Counted from the stretch's first letter, positions 21,620 through 33,420 are shown. The stretch: DNA of 56,666 bases from Perkinsus olseni (GCA_013115125.1 JABANN010000179.1:1-56666), one strand, 5' to 3'. Numbers and translations are program-made. The notes: generated by a model from the sequence alone, not told the origin.

Positions 21620-22561
21620 TCACTGCAGTGTTAACGTGACCTTCCCACCGACCCCATCACCAGTATCCTCGCCGAGTTCAATGGTCCATCGGTCGACCCC
21701 TACAACGCAAATAAGAATATTGTCGAGTCGTATCGGGTATATTTTGATAATCGCCTCGGCCGTGGCAAGGTCGGGAGTGAGCGTTAACGACAGTCTTTCG
21801 CGAAGCTTGGCCGTGGAGGGCTGCCAGAAGAGGAAGCATCGCCTCGAGCCAAACTTAACGGGCCGGACGGGAAGCGGGGGAAGGTTGATGAATGCTAGAT
21901 CATCCGTAGACGCGAAGGCGAGGGCAATTCGTCCAATGAAAATCCTTTCGGTGGCATCCCAGTGTCCAGCCATGGAAACCATGCCGGACCAGGCATAAGC
22001 AACTTTGTAAAAGTTGAGAGGATATTCTGTTACCAACTTTTTCTCATCTTTCTCGATGGCTCTCACCGATGGTCGTGTGACTTCCTCAGCAGGTTGAGAG
22101 ATGGTTAGAAAGACAGCACACCCGATGTTGATTGAGTCGGGCAGTCGATCGAATTGGTAGAACATGAGCAGCTTCCCGTCATACATACAGAACAGGTTCG
22201 ACGGTTTCTCCGCCATCGCGTAGGAATGCTCGTCTTTGCTCTTCAGTTGCGGCGGGGAGAGGACTTCCTTCTCAATGTAGAAGCAGGAGCCAGTGGGACC
22301 CATCAGATTCGCAAGTGCACCATCGTTGTACGGCGTGATGGTGCCGGACGCGAGAACAGAATCTGAACCGTTTCGATAAGAGGCGACCACGACACCGATC
22401 TCGGGAACCACGGCATAGCCGAGAGAGACAGCGTTCATCTCCGGCCAGCAAGTTGCTGTGAACCAATTCTGAAGTCCAACATAAACACCAGGAGGTAGGT
22501 TGATTTCGGCATATGCGGAAATAAAGATTCCTCCAGCCGCTAGCTCGACGATCTTAAGCAT
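21620..22561 (-). CDS. Secreted protein of unknown function, intronless
   Basis: 313 aa from the ATG at 22561. This start is preferred over one 32 codons upstream because it opens a typical signal peptide (MLKIVELAAGGIFISAYA, cleavage after about residue 18). The mature part is mostly hydrophobic and beta-prone (LPPGVYVGLQNWF, GCAVFLTISQPAEEV, YKVAYAWSGMVSMAGHW, VGVDRWTIELGEDTG) with few cysteines and no transmembrane anchor after the signal. I do not recognise a family. Intronless and secreted, it contrasts with the intron-rich neighbours, a pattern seen in expanded families of secreted proteins in parasites; that comparison is inference. Confidence 0.65.
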   Translation of the reverse strand: MLKIVELAAGGIFISAYAEINLPPGVYVGLQNWFTATCWPEMNAVSLGYAVVPEIGVVVASYRNGSDSVLASGTITPYNDGALANLMGPTGSCFYIEKEVLSPPQLKSKDEHSYAMAEKPSNLFCMYDGKLLMFYQFDRLPDSINIGCAVFLTISQPAEEVTRPSVRAIEKDEKKLVTEYPLNFYKVAYAWSGMVSMAGHWDATERIFIGRIALAFASTDDLAFINLPPLPVRPVKFGSRRCFLFWQPSTAKLRERLSLTLTPDLATAEAIIKIYPIRLDNILICVVGVDRWTIELGEDTGDGVGGKVTLTLQ

Positions 22562-22749
22562 GTTGTGTGAGCCGGAAAGGAACTGAACTGACTTCGTACG
22601 ACTTTCGCTCTCATGAATCAGAGTCCCTCGCAAACTTCCTAAGTAAACGAATACCATCAGAACAACAACAAACCCAGAAAGAGATAATTACGATATAATC
22701 GTCCTCAGTGAGTTTGATGATGATAATAAGTAACAGCAATCAGACTACA

Positions 22750-23100
22750 TCAGTGTCGATTACGAGACCTTCCGCGAGGATATCCCGCGGGCGAAAGCCC
22801 TCGCTAGAAATCCGAGAACTTGTCCCAGATCTGGCTCGCAAAGCCCGAGACTGATGTTCACACGTCCACCGCTTTTCTGATGCTCAGAAGAGACTGTGAA
22901 TTTCAGAATATTTTTAACGGCGGACGAATTGCAGGAAAACGACGACCAATCGGGAACCAGCGAGCGCCGACTCATCACGGGGCGGCAAACCTTCAGTACT
23001 GCACAAACTCAGTAGTAGAACTGTTCCCGACGAGACTCGGAAATACTGGCGTGCGATAAGAATCCTATTGACCGGCGAGTACCGCAAGCAGGAGTACTGA
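22750..23100 (+). CDS. Candidate small multi-exon gene
   Basis: Three coding-like pieces follow one another: DYETFREDIPRAKALARNPR (from about 22760), LQENDDQSGTSERRLITG (from about 22930) and VPDETRKYWRAIRILLTGEY, which ends at a stop at 23100. Splice joins are not established and no family is recognised. Confidence 0.3.
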
Positions 23101-23762
23101 GAGAGCACAGATCGCTAATGGCCATTGGTGGTTATAACGGAGGCAATCTCAGCCCTTTTGCAAAAGAGAGTTCGGCGCTGAGAGCCGCGAGAAAACAGTG
23201 ACTCCAGATCGGATCGTTTGTCGGTCATGCGCAGGCGTACCCGAAGGAATTGCAAGATAGCAAGAATCACAGTCTATCGCACAGACAGGATTCGACCAGC
23301 GCGCGTCCTATTTCGTTATTGATGTTGTTGCACGCATGAACAGTCCACGAGATTGGGGCTCATCGCTGTCTGTGAGTGTCTGAGATCCGGAGTTACTCAC
23401 GCTTCAGGATTCGCCCCTACCAGTCGGACTGGAAGAGTTCGGATATTCTCCTGAGTTCGAGAACGCTCATTCGCCCGTTAAATTCAAGTCTGGCAGAGGC
23501 AACAGTCTGGGTGTTCAATAGTAGACCTTCTCCGAGCGCCAATATCCCTTCCGGGATCGTCTTTCATCATACGTTAAATTTAACCCTGCGAACCCTCCTG
23601 AAGAGAGGTCCATCGAAGCCAGTTGTTTTGTTTTCGGAGCTTCCTCACTCCCCGAAATCGGTCAACTTCGGTTAATAGGTGCGGATTACCACTGCTGCTG
23701 ACGATCTCTTCGCATGAGTTATCACCAGATTGTAGTTCCTGTTTTGTTAGTTTCTCTGTAAA
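23101..23762. other. Spacer
   Basis: Short open frames on both strands only; nothing supported. Confidence 0.35.
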
Positions 23763-25930
23763 ATGATTACCCGAAGCGTCGCTACTGCGATTATATCGGC
23801 CCTTGCCGTTACTACGACTCTCTCCGGTTGTTCTTCCAGCACTTCCCCGCCCACTGCTACGACCACTACTGGCCCATCGCCCTTCACTACGACCCCTCAT
23901 GACTTTCCTTCTACTACTGGATTCCTTTCAAAAACAACTACTACTAGTAGCAGCGAGAACGTTGTGAACAGTTCCACTTATTTTACTGCTACTGCTACCT
24001 TCCCCGTCACCACGGAGACGCCCACAACGAGACCTCGACCGACTACGAAGTGCACTGGAAAGTTGCTCGGCACTTATACCTGGTCTCAAGACTACTGGCG
24101 CGATGGGGATGATCAGCTTTTTGATTTCCTCAACTCCGATATGGGCCAGCAATGGAACTGCGGTGATGTGTCGGTCAACATAGCTGACAGTAGCAATCCT
24201 GATCATATTGCAAATCCTGGGAATCTCGTAGACTTTCTGGTCAATTTCAGGAGAAAGACCAATAATGAGGGTATCTTGTGGTTGACGTATGGCGATGTCG
24301 TATCGAAAGAGGGATCGCTGATGGTTATGTTCGTGCAAACTTTCAAGAATTTCCTCATAAATTACGTCGATGCTGATACTATGGCTGAGATAGCACCGAT
24401 CGGGCTCAGCTTTGACGTTGAGCATGTCGCCCAGGAGTATGTCAGGGAGGCCCTTGAGGACGCCCAACAGATGAAAATAGATCTTCAGAATGGTCTTGGT
24501 TATTTGCCCGGCTCCTTATTTGTTCAGTACACCATTGAGGGGGCTCCTGACACCCTGGGGACGCAGTACGTCATGCAGTACGCTGATTCAGCGTTGATGA
24601 TGTTATATAGAAATGAGATCAAGGACACTACGGGAAAGTGAGGGGATGGGGTTGGATACAAAAATCTTTGCTGTGCGCGTGAGAATGATCGCAGTGGAAT
24701 CATAGTCGTGAGCGTGCGGCAGTATCCTGAGGTCCACTATGGTGTTACACGGACGATAAAGATATTCTCTTTATGATATTCTCCCTGATCAGTGATCCCG
24801 ATGATCTCCTCGGTCGCCTCCGATGGATGCTGCATGAACAGTGTTTGGTTTGCACTCAACCCGGATGGGAAAATCTCAAGGCCAAGATTACCGTCATGGT
24901 TGAGGTAATAAAATCGTCGGCTATACTAGAATATCCTTGAACGCGCGCTGATCTTCCAATTTTTGATGAGCGATAACACCGACTCATCAATAGATGGCAT
25001 CTATCGTGCAGCACGATTCGTGCTTCGAGACAGCACCTAAGGCTTCCTTGGCACGTTTTTTCCGACCCTGGGAACGATCTTGAAAGATGGTGATGTATTG
25101 TACACTTATCTGGGCGTCGTTACACCTCTATCATCATCTCTCCAACGATGGGTGTTCGAGAAATTGACGTCCCTTAGTTACTACACATTGTCGTTTCATT
25201 CTTGGCGTCGTGAGTTGGTCGATTTACGGTATCCACTCCTTTCGACTCGCTCGCTTCCACAATTATCTTTTTTCTCAGGGCTCGTGTAAGATGGGAGACA
25301 ACTGTCATAAAATCTCGATGTGTGCGTTCGACTCTTCCTCCTACCCAAACCCATCGGGCGGCATTGAGTATGCTTGGGATACTCTCACGCAGATGAACAA
25401 CCTGGTCGTTCAGGACGGGGTGAGTTGTTGGGTCGCGAAGGCCTTCCGGAAATTTATCAAAGCGCGGTGAGTTTGCTTTTCATTTCTTCTGTGGTGTGCT
25501 ACAAGTTCACCAGGGTGACCTCGACGAAAAGCGGAAAATTTGGTATACAATCAGGGTTGATGGTTGTTTACTGGTGTCCCAACTGAAAGTTTACAGGTTT
25601 TTCGCGGAATCGATCCTCGGAAGGAGACAGTTTTTTCATCTAAAATTTTTGTAAATTCTGGTCTTTTTTCCCACAACCAGCTTTTCTCGGTCTCGTCTGG
25701 GTGTGGTCACGAGAACTGCCACAAGTTACTGAGGGCGTATCTTTAGTCGTTTTCAGATTGTCAGTCAGGAGCAGTACGACCATCTATTCAACCATGATGG
25801 CACGCTGTTTGCCTTGCACAACTGGGAATGGACGCGATGTTATTATGGCGATTCATTCTCCCAGCTGATGGGCTACAACAACTACTGTCCGCAGTACCAT
25901 AACTATGCTACTACCTGCCGCTCACAGTGA
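23763..25930 (+). CDS. Secreted Thr-rich linker protein of unknown function
   Basis: The ATG at 23763 opens a signal peptide (MITRSVATAIISALAVTTTL) followed by a Thr/Ser/Pro-rich stretch to about residue 93, likely O-glycosylated. A globular domain starts at KLLGTYTWSQDYWRDGDDQL. The first exon ends about 24640 at a GTGAGG donor; later exons code SLISDPDDLLGRLRWMLHEQ (about 24785-), GSCKMGDNCHKISMCAFDSS (25288-) with GGIEYAWDTLTQMNNLVVQD, and IVSQEQYDHLFNHDGTLFAL (25762-) ending in YATTCRSQ at 25930. Several Cys-x-Cys and paired cysteines suit an extracellular fold. Trp/Tyr/Asp-rich motifs recall carbohydrate-active enzymes, but no catalytic motif is recognised. Joins between 24641 and 25762 are approximate. 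Confidence 0.65.
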
Positions 25931-26951
25931 TACCAAAGATACGCTATACAGCTACTAGAGGTCGAGATGGCGACCAAAGATTCTCCATCTTCCTCTTTGT
26001 GATAGTGGATTTGTTCCTCAGGGTCTGTATATAACCTCTATTCTTTCAATAGATGTATACCAGTTTCGCCCCGTTTATTTGGGCGGCAGTGTCGTGTTCA
26101 GTGCCTCAGAGGTGTTGGTATCTTAGGTTAAAGCGTGCGAGTGGCAGAATTGAGGTTAGTTGTTGATTCTTGTAATGGCCCAGCGTCAACATCCCCACAT
26201 TCATCCTAATCATGGAGGATATTCATCATACATCGACATCGATCCTCTCTACTTGGGAAGGAAGGTGATGCCACTCGAGGGTTGAGGGAATAACAAAAAG
26301 GGAGCGACACGTCGCCGTAGACCGTCGACGTTGGTATTTGGAGGGGACGAAAGCGTTGGCGCTGTTGTCCCTCGAGATGTTTTAACGCGCATGTGATAAT
26401 GATTTATTATTGACCGCCCCTTTGAGTGAAGATGACGGTCGGTTGGATCGAACCGGGGCGTTTCCGATGCTGCTTCATTATGGGTTCGGTGTCCCTGCTG
26501 GACTATTGGTCTTCTCTCAGGGTGTCCAAGGCTTCGATCTGACCAAGGAGAACTCGAGACTTCGGTATACTCCGATAACGGTATCTCAAGAGGAGTTAGT
26601 CTATCATAAAAATATTAACTATGAGGTAGTCACTCATTACGGTTATGTATCGCGACATTCTCACCATCACTAATTAACTGGTCTCTCTCGAAGAACGCCC
26701 TCAGACGCCGCTCTTGATGGCTCTCTACTTTTGCTTTGTGGTGACACGATGGTGACACCTGCTCGTAGGAGTCTTTGCGTTCGGGAATGGTAGTTCATCA
26801 CTGAGATGGAGGTATGTCCGTACGTCTCTCCAGCGCGAAGGTGATGAGTTTTTCTTACCGTTTTATGATGGTACTAGTGCTACGTTATCGGGGTTTTGAG
26901 TGTTGCTGTTTTTAGGAGCGCGGGATATCATTCCCGAGGTTTCTGGACCAG
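25931..26951. other. Spacer upstream of chitin synthase, possibly with a 5' exon and a T-arm intron
   Basis: GGATCGAACCGGGGCG at about 26446-26461 is the complement of a tRNA T-arm, inside a possible intron that ends CTTCTCTCAG at about 26520. A coding-like stretch follows (FDLTKENSRLRYTPITVSQE). It may be an upstream exon of chitin synthase or a separate gene. Confidence 0.35.
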
Positions 26952-29900
26952 ATGTTCGACAGTCCCTTCTACAGCGAGTACTTTGGCGGTTACCCGGCCC
27001 CGGCCCCCTACAGGGTCAAGTTCATCGAAAATCCCCAGTCGAAGGTGAAGGTCTTCATTGGTAAGGCGGGGGGCCGATCGTGTTGACGTCCTCGAGGGCG
27101 CGGGGTCGATTTCCGGGTCAGTCGTTTTTCCACTATCAGTCAAGGTCGGTTTTAAAGCCGCATTAGATATCAGTCTGGGTTCTTGCTAGTGTGGCGAACG
27201 GTGAATACCCCCGAAATGAGTTGGGATTTGGGCCAAATCCCTTCCGAACATCTTCCTCATTTCCTTCGTATATCGTCAACGCCTCTCGAGTTTGCTGCCC
27301 TATCATGATGGCCTTGACGTCTCAGGCGTGACCATGTACCAAGAGCCCTGTGGTGGCCTGGATGATATCAGAAAAGCTGGTACTACTTTCATCAGGATGA
27401 ACCCGGGAGCGGATCGTCCGGAAGGCTTCGCTGAGCAAGCGAAGGAATCTGGCGGTAATAACAACAATGGTGACACTAGGCACCGAAAAGTTTAAGCTTG
27501 GCTCTGCGCAATTGTTCGGTCGTTGGCGAATCGAAACTGATTGACGTGCTTGTTGTCAAGAGTTCGTGGTTCGTTATTATTATTGTTGTTGTTTTCACAG
27601 GAGTACCGGGTACTCTGGTTGGGATACTTCAGAATATCCGAAAATTTGTGGACCAGACTAAGTATAATTGGGACGAGATATGTGTTTGTCTCCTGGCTGA
27701 TGGACGGACGAGGTAGTTGAAGGACCAACAACGGTATCATCTTGAAATGGCTCGTTTGAGGGTTTCTATTTGTGAGGATGAATTCGAGTACGTTCGACCC
27801 GATGAGTTTAACTCACGAGTATGATTGGTGTTAGTAATTTTGTGGCGCGCGGTCATGCTATTGAATAACGAGGTGTCTTTTTTTCAGAATTGATGGTCGA
27901 TTCAACAACCTTGTTGCCTTGCAGAGGATGGGGATATACGTTGATCTGGAAGAGATGTATCGCGAGAGTAATAATGAGCGTCAAGTATCCCGTGCGGAAA
28001 AAATTTCCCATTTCTATTTCAGACGGTTTGATGGACATCCATGGTAGAATTCAGCCCATCGATCGATATAATTTTGATAATGTTGACGACAAGAAAGCCT
28101 CTCGTACCCAACCCAGATTTACCGTTGACAACGGCCAGACTGTTTACGGTAAACTCAGACCGGGATGCTGTTCTCGAGAGCACTTAACAGTCTCGGAGTC
28201 GATCTGTGTCCTTAGTACAGAGAGAATAGCGAGCCAGTTTTTTTCTAGGAATTTTCTTTGGTGGTCGGATTGTCTTTTGTTTATGATTTCTCTGATTTTT
28301 AGTACATCTATTCGAGAACGTTATCAACTACGAGAACTATCCGCCACTGCAGATGATGTTTGCTTTGAAGGAGTTCAACGCCGGCAAGCTGGATACTCAT
28401 CTCTGGTTCTTCGAGGGGTTTGCCCATCATATGTAATAGAGTCATGGTGCCTTCTAGTGTAGTTGGGAGAGGTGCCTAGCTGTATAGCGAACGACCCGGG
28501 TATGATTCTAGGCCCGGGAACCTTTCACCGAACCACACTGAATTACATACTACCCGGAATCGTAAATCCCGAGGGCTCCTTAGCGAAGACCATCACAGAT
28601 CAGTGAAACTTAAAGCATTTACATATAGTCCAGACCGAATGGGTGAATGGGTGAGAGGTTTTATGAGTAGGGCTAGGAATGGTATGAAAGTGATAATCAC
28701 CTACCAATTCGTTTGGTGTCTCTACTGTCGACTCTCAGTTACCGTGTTATGAACGAAAGAGCCCCTCCGGGCGTCAACGAGGAGCTTTACTGCGTCTGCT
28801 TGGACGCAGGTAAGTGTCAGGTGCAGGGATCGAACCCGGGTATTGAAGGGTTCTCTTGCAGGGACTCGGCCGGAAGAGACGGCTATCGTCAAGTTGATAA
28901 ATGCCATGGATAAGGATCGTAATGTTGCTGGATGCTGCGGGGAGATCACCGTCGACAAGGCCTTGGCGCCGAAAAATGTCTTTTACAATTGGTAGTAGAA
29001 AATCGCTGTTTTCATTGGTATTCACTCGACCTGTGGACTCACTATGATTGTGATTTGCTAAGATGTAGATTTTCTTAGCGGAGCGAAGCGTATTAGTTTT
29101 CATCAGGTACGTCGCATCACAAGATTTCGAGTACAAAGTCGGTAACTGCCTCGACAAGGCCTTTGAGTCGGTTTGCGGTTACATAAGCGTGAGTGCGCGT
29201 GCCGGCTGCTCGGGCGGTATTTTTCCCATCGTCGAGGCACTGGTCGTTTTCACCAGGCTTTCCTGCCATTTTTCATGCGTTAAAATTTTTTTGGCATCAT
29301 TTTAATACCAAATTTTTCGTTATTTCTTCGTTTCTGGTTCTATCAGGTCCTCCCCGGCGCATTCTCGGCGTATCGTTGGTCGGCTTTGTCGCCGCCCGAA
29401 CTGGGACCAACATCCGATAAGCGTCCCATAATCCCCTACTTCAAGTCAGTAACGCACGGAGGAGTTATCAACCCATTTTATGGAAACATGTAATGCTTCG
29501 CTCCGCCGCCCTCGTCGAGAGCTTGCAAGCCTTTTCTTGTGGTCGTAGCATGCTTATGATCTTCCGGCTGCGCGGAGTATCTTTGTTTCTTGAATCTTTC
29601 GAGGTCGACCTTGGTCAGGTATCTTGCGGAAGATAGGATTCTTGCGCTCGAACTTGTCTGCAGCCGAACAGCAGCCAACACTCTAAAATATGTCAAGAAC
29701 TCGGTTGCCGTTACTGATGTAGTGGACCACTTGCTCTCTTGCGTTTCCTCAACGCCCTTCCTCAGGTCCCAGACAGTTGTGCAGCTCTGATCAAACAGAG
29801 ACGGCGATGGATGAACGGATCTTTCTTTGCCCAAATCTTCGCGCTGTGGCAGGGGCTGCTGCTGTTCAGGATATTCACCACAAGACACTCGTGGTTCAGG

Positions 29901-31655
29901 AAGTTGATACTCATGAACGAGTTATTGTAAGTGTGGTATGAAACGGAAAGATACGTTTTAAATATGGTGTCGGAGCCAGGAATCGAACCTGGGTCGGCCT
30001 GTGTAGAAAACTACTCATTTTCGTTCCCCATGATGGGACAGACTGATTGATCGTTTAAAGCCACTGAGTAGTGCTACAAATGATATCACTACGTAATTGT
30101 TTCTGAACTGTCGGATATCGATCACTCGGGCGCGCGCTATTGTCGTAACGTTGTCAGGTTCTCGGCTCTGAATATGATACTGACGTGGTTTCTGGTGGGA
30201 ATCTTTTATCTCACCTTCATCATCTTGTGGAACTCCTTTTTGATCGACGGAGGCGACCTAAGATTCCCCGGAGCTGATGCTGTGTACATTGTTATACAGT
30301 TCATGTGAGACTTGCGCCGCACAGCGAAGATTTTTTGGAGGAATCTTTTGACGGTTTCAGATATTTGATATTGATGTTCACTACCTTCCTGCTGGCGATG
30401 GGTACTCAACCGGATTCACCGAGGAGGTCGCTGCGTGCACTGTACGAGAAAAAAGATTCCCTCCGGGGTAATCGACTAAGCCGTTTTTAGGTATAAACTG
30501 ATCTCGTTGATTTTCGGCGTCTACATGGTCGCCACCTTCGCCGTCGCTGTTTACAACGTGGTTACGTCAACGCAGATCGTCCTCATGGCGATCGGCCTGG
30601 CTGCTGTACTCAGTTATATTCTCGTTGCAATACTCCATGGCGAAGTAGGTGTCCGCGCCGGGGATCGAACCGGGGACCTCGTCAATCCGTTTGGTCCGTT
30701 GCACTCAAAGAAGGCTTTGTGCTCAGCCGCTGTGACCGCAAACCAGCCAACTCCAACGACTACTTCCGAGCTTCATTCTTCTGCTCCTTGTGCATGCGTG
30801 CTGGTGTTCTCAGGGTCACCATGTCATTATCAACTACCTTCAGTACACCTTCATGTCGCCGACCTACATTAACATCTTCCAGACTTTCGCTTTCTGCAAC
30901 ACTCACGATCTATCCTGGGGTAAGTCATGCGAGTTTCCCCTGTTTCCGATGAGAAAATGAGTATTCGTCTCAGGAACGAAGGGGTTGGACAGCAACGATG
31001 TGTCTCAAAAAGACGTGCAAGCGCAAAGAAATGAGTTCAGGACTTACCTCGTCCTCTGCTGGGCCATATCAAATTTGGCGCTCATTTATGTAGCGGAGCG
31101 AAGCGATGATTTCATTGCGTTTTAAACTGTTTTCTTCGTTCAGGGAGTCACTAGTTCGACCGAAGGAACGTCCGGCACAGCGACGGTGTTGGCGATATCA
31201 GCGAACAGTTTCATGTATTTCGTCCTCGGCACGGTGGTCTTCTTCAACGGCGTGAAGTCGATTGGGTCGCTTTTGTAAGATATCCCCGATCGCGCACAGC
31301 AAAGGATATCTTTTCTATGCCAGGTACCTCATACAGTACTGGTTCGGAAGGCTTTGTTGTTGCTGCTCTTGTGGCGGCAAGTCGGCGGAGTTGACCGCCG
31401 ATGAGAATGTTAAGAACGAGTGGAAGGCCTACAGACAGAGCGAGAAGTTGGCCTCAGGGGGCGCTGGTGCAGCCGGTGGCGGCCTCGAGGTGAGCCGACT
31501 GGAGGCTCTTGAAATCTTGCACACTTGCGTTTTCTCAGTATAGAGGGTTTTTACTTCAGGGAAACTCTGATTGGCGGCAAGGGACACCGCACGATCCGAA
31601 GCGGCTGAAGCAGCCGCCCATCACCCCGGAAACCGCCGTGTCGGACCGGGTGTGA
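26952..31655 (+). CDS. Chitin synthase (GT2 family), about 20 exons
   Basis: Transfers GlcNAc from UDP-GlcNAc to growing chitin at the membrane. Exons in order give VTMYQEP with [10 protein letters not shown] and [15 protein letters not shown] (N-terminal part of the synthase), [32 protein letters not shown] (metal-binding DXGT-type), [33 protein letters not shown] with [28 protein letters not shown] (the EDR motif), [14 protein letters not shown] (the Q(R/Q)RRW product-binding motif), then several membrane helices ([37 protein letters not shown]) and [10 protein letters not shown] joined to GTKG, the conserved SWGTKG. A Gly/Ala-rich and basic tail ends at 31655. All hallmark residues are present, so the enzyme looks active. 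At least seven introns carry modules (i), (ii) or (iii). The start is uncertain; ATG 26952 is the first supported. Confidence 0.88.
27096..27124 (+). repeat. Sense T-arm in chitin synthase intron (module ii)
   Basis: GGCGCGGGGTCGATTTCCGG lies in the intron that begins GTAAGG (about 27060) and ends CTATCAG (about 27140). The B-box is degenerate (GGGTCGATTTCC). Confidence 0.55.
27836..27852 (+). repeat. Module (i) in chitin synthase intron 27713-27887
   Basis: AATTTTGTGGCGCGCGGTCA in the 175-nt intron that splits the Arg codon between DGRT and IDGR; sense orientation. Confidence 0.75.
28810..28861 (+). repeat. 52-nt intron with antisense T-arm (module ii)
   Basis: Joins LDA to GTRPEET, inside the DXGT-type motif. 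GCAGGGATCGAACCCGGG is the complement of CCCGGGTTCGATCCCTGC. Confidence 0.85.
28992..29106 (+). repeat. 115-nt intron with module (iii)
   Basis: Contains TTAGCGGAGCGAAGCGTATT about 20 nt before the acceptor CATCAG. Splits the Trp codon of FYNW. Confidence 0.75.
29927..30157 (+). repeat. 231-nt intron with antisense tRNA 3' half (module ii)
   Basis: GTGTCGGAGCCAGGAATCG-AACCTGG is the complement of a T-arm with a fully paired stem (CCAGG-TTCGATT-CCTGG) and acceptor strand CTCCGACA. AAAGATACG (module iv, complement) lies 25 nt upstream. Confidence 0.8.
30645..30813 (+). repeat. 169-nt intron with a possible degraded full tRNA, antisense (module ii)
   Basis: The donor GTAGGTGTCCGCG runs directly into the complement of an acceptor strand and T-arm (GGTCCCCGG-TTCGATC). 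Further in, the complement offers a D-arm-like CACAGCGGCTGAGC and a stem CAAAG-CTTTG, as in a long-variable-arm tRNA, but the cloverleaf does not close. Confidence 0.65.
31090..31143 (+). repeat. 54-nt intron whose donor is module (iii)
   Basis: The intron begins GTAGCGGAGCGAAGCG and ends TTCGTTCAG, joining NLALIY to GVTSSTEG. Confidence 0.8.
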
Positions 31656-32034
31656 TGGTGATGATTACTAAGACTGTTGATGTTATTTTGTACTTGGCCA
31701 TTTTACCATAACGTCCATTACTCTTCACCTGAGGCGAAGAGCCTCTTTGTTTCTACCTGAGGGAGGTTTGTGTTCATCATCTCGGAAGATACTACTCGGT
31801 GTCGGGGTGAACAACCAGTAGGGTAAACATCAAAGACACTACGCGGGCAAGGGGGGAGTTCCTGGGCTGCCAAGATACGCTTTGACGTGAAGGAAAGGTT
31901 GAAGAGTGTGCGCGGGGCGAGGTCAAGCTAGCTGCGAATCTTGCTTGTGCATGCGTGCAGATATGTGCATGCGTGCTAGGCAAGTTTGTATCATCACATC
32001 ATCGATAACCGTTTCGAGTAGATCTTTTCCCCCC
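31656..32034. other. Spacer between chitin synthase and the RNA-binding protein
   Basis: No exon. GCATGCGTGCAGATATGTGCATGCGTGC repeats lie near 31950-31978 as GTGCATGCGTGC twice, probably in the promoter or 5' UTR of the next gene. Confidence 0.4.
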
Positions 32035-33420
32035 ATGTTCGACCAGCAGAGGCCCTTTCCCGGCGGTGGTACCACCATCGAGATTCCACCCTCTTCGCCC
32101 CTTCTCGGCCCTTGTAGCGATTCACCGCAAATGCTGAAGGGGTCATTTGGGGCTCAGCAGCCGCCGCAGCCACTGTCGACTCCTTGCCGTTTGTTGTCGT
32201 TTGATTTACTCAAGAGCCTCGAGTTGGAGTCTCCGACGTACTGTGCGCCCGAGGAAGGTGTGGTGAAGCTTTGGACTGCTGTTGCTGTTCAACGGCACTT
32301 TCATCTTCAGGAGCATCTCACCCGTTCGCGTCTTTGGCGACGACCGCTTCCACGATCGGGGCCACCCCTTTAATCTCTCTACGTACTGAGAGGACCGAGC
32401 TGGAGACCCCTCAGGCGACTGAGTAGAAGCTCGGGCTTCTTGAGTCGCTCGATTCTTGTCTGCTTTAGTGACGATGACGTTGGAGCTAGCCCTTCATTCG
32501 CTGGCGGCGCTTCCGAGGTTGATGCGTGCGGAGGGTCGAACTCGGAGGATGACAAGAACTCTTGGACGACGGTTATGTTGAAGAACATTCCTAACAAATA
32601 CGACGACGCCATGCTTGCCGATGAGATCTGGCGTCGTGGGCTGGGCGATGCATATTCCTATATCTACGCTGTCCCCGATCCCCGCACGGGCTTGAATAGA
32701 GGGTGCCCAGTCGTAGCCAGTCTGATTGTACTGCTTCACTGCGTTTCTTCCAGATACGCCTTTATCGATTTGAAGTCTCATGAGCTCGCATGCGAATTCA
32801 TGGAGCGTTTCGAGGGTGTTCAACTGCCGAGCCGCAAATCTTCGAAGGTGTGTGCTTGCATGTGGGCCAACAAGCAAGGAGCTCGAACCCCGGCTGATGT
32901 TGGGGCGTCAGTTGGCGGTGGTCTCACTGCCTCTGGGCAAGCTTGGCTTTCTCCGTCCGAAGCTCTCCATAATAAACACAACGCTTTCGCTGTCCCCGTG
33001 TATTCCTCGCCTGCCCTCAAGGGTCGCAGATCTTGCAAGTGGCTTGACAGCGGCAGTCCCTCCTTCGGCTTCTCCCCCACCTCTACTCTCAACAATGAGA
33101 CCGGCTTCTCCAATCGTTACAAGATGTTTGTTGGCGGCCTTGGCCCACATACGACCAGTGAAGACCTTCACGAGTACTTTTCAAAGTTTGGTGTTGTCGA
33201 AGATTGTGTCGTTGTGACATGCAAAGCCACAGGAGCTTCGCGTGGCTTCGGCTTCTGCCAGATGCAATCAGAAGAAGGCTTCTACGCCGCATTTTCCGAG
33301 CAGCCTCATGTTGTTGGAGATCGAACTATCGGTATTCGCCGCTATGATTACTCCATCGTGCCCAGCCCTACTAATTCCCCAACTTCCACTTCATCGAGGT
33401 CTAGGCTTTCCGCTATGTAG
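32035..33420 (+). CDS. Mei2-like RNA-binding protein with two RRMs
   Basis: Four exons (32035-32257, 32311-32422, 32469-32702, 32754-33420) give 411 aa with agreeing phases. From about residue 145 the sequence TTVMLKNIPNKYDDAML matches the Mei2-type C-terminal RRM (TT-hMhKNIPNKY), continuing YSYIYAVPDP, GYAFIDLKSHELACEF and SSKVCACMWANKQG. A canonical RRM follows from about 314, with RNP2 MFVGGL and RNP1 RGFGFCQM. In fungi and plants Mei2 proteins control meiosis and growth through RNA; here the Mei2 RRM is central and a normal RRM is C-terminal, the reverse of the usual order. The N-terminus is Pro/Ser-rich and probably disordered. Confidence 0.85.

Noticed and set aside
32874-32900. Antisense B-box GAGCTCGAACCCC in the Mei2-like gene
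   Set aside because: It is inside the Mei2 RRM coding exon (NKQGARTP) and frame is continuous.
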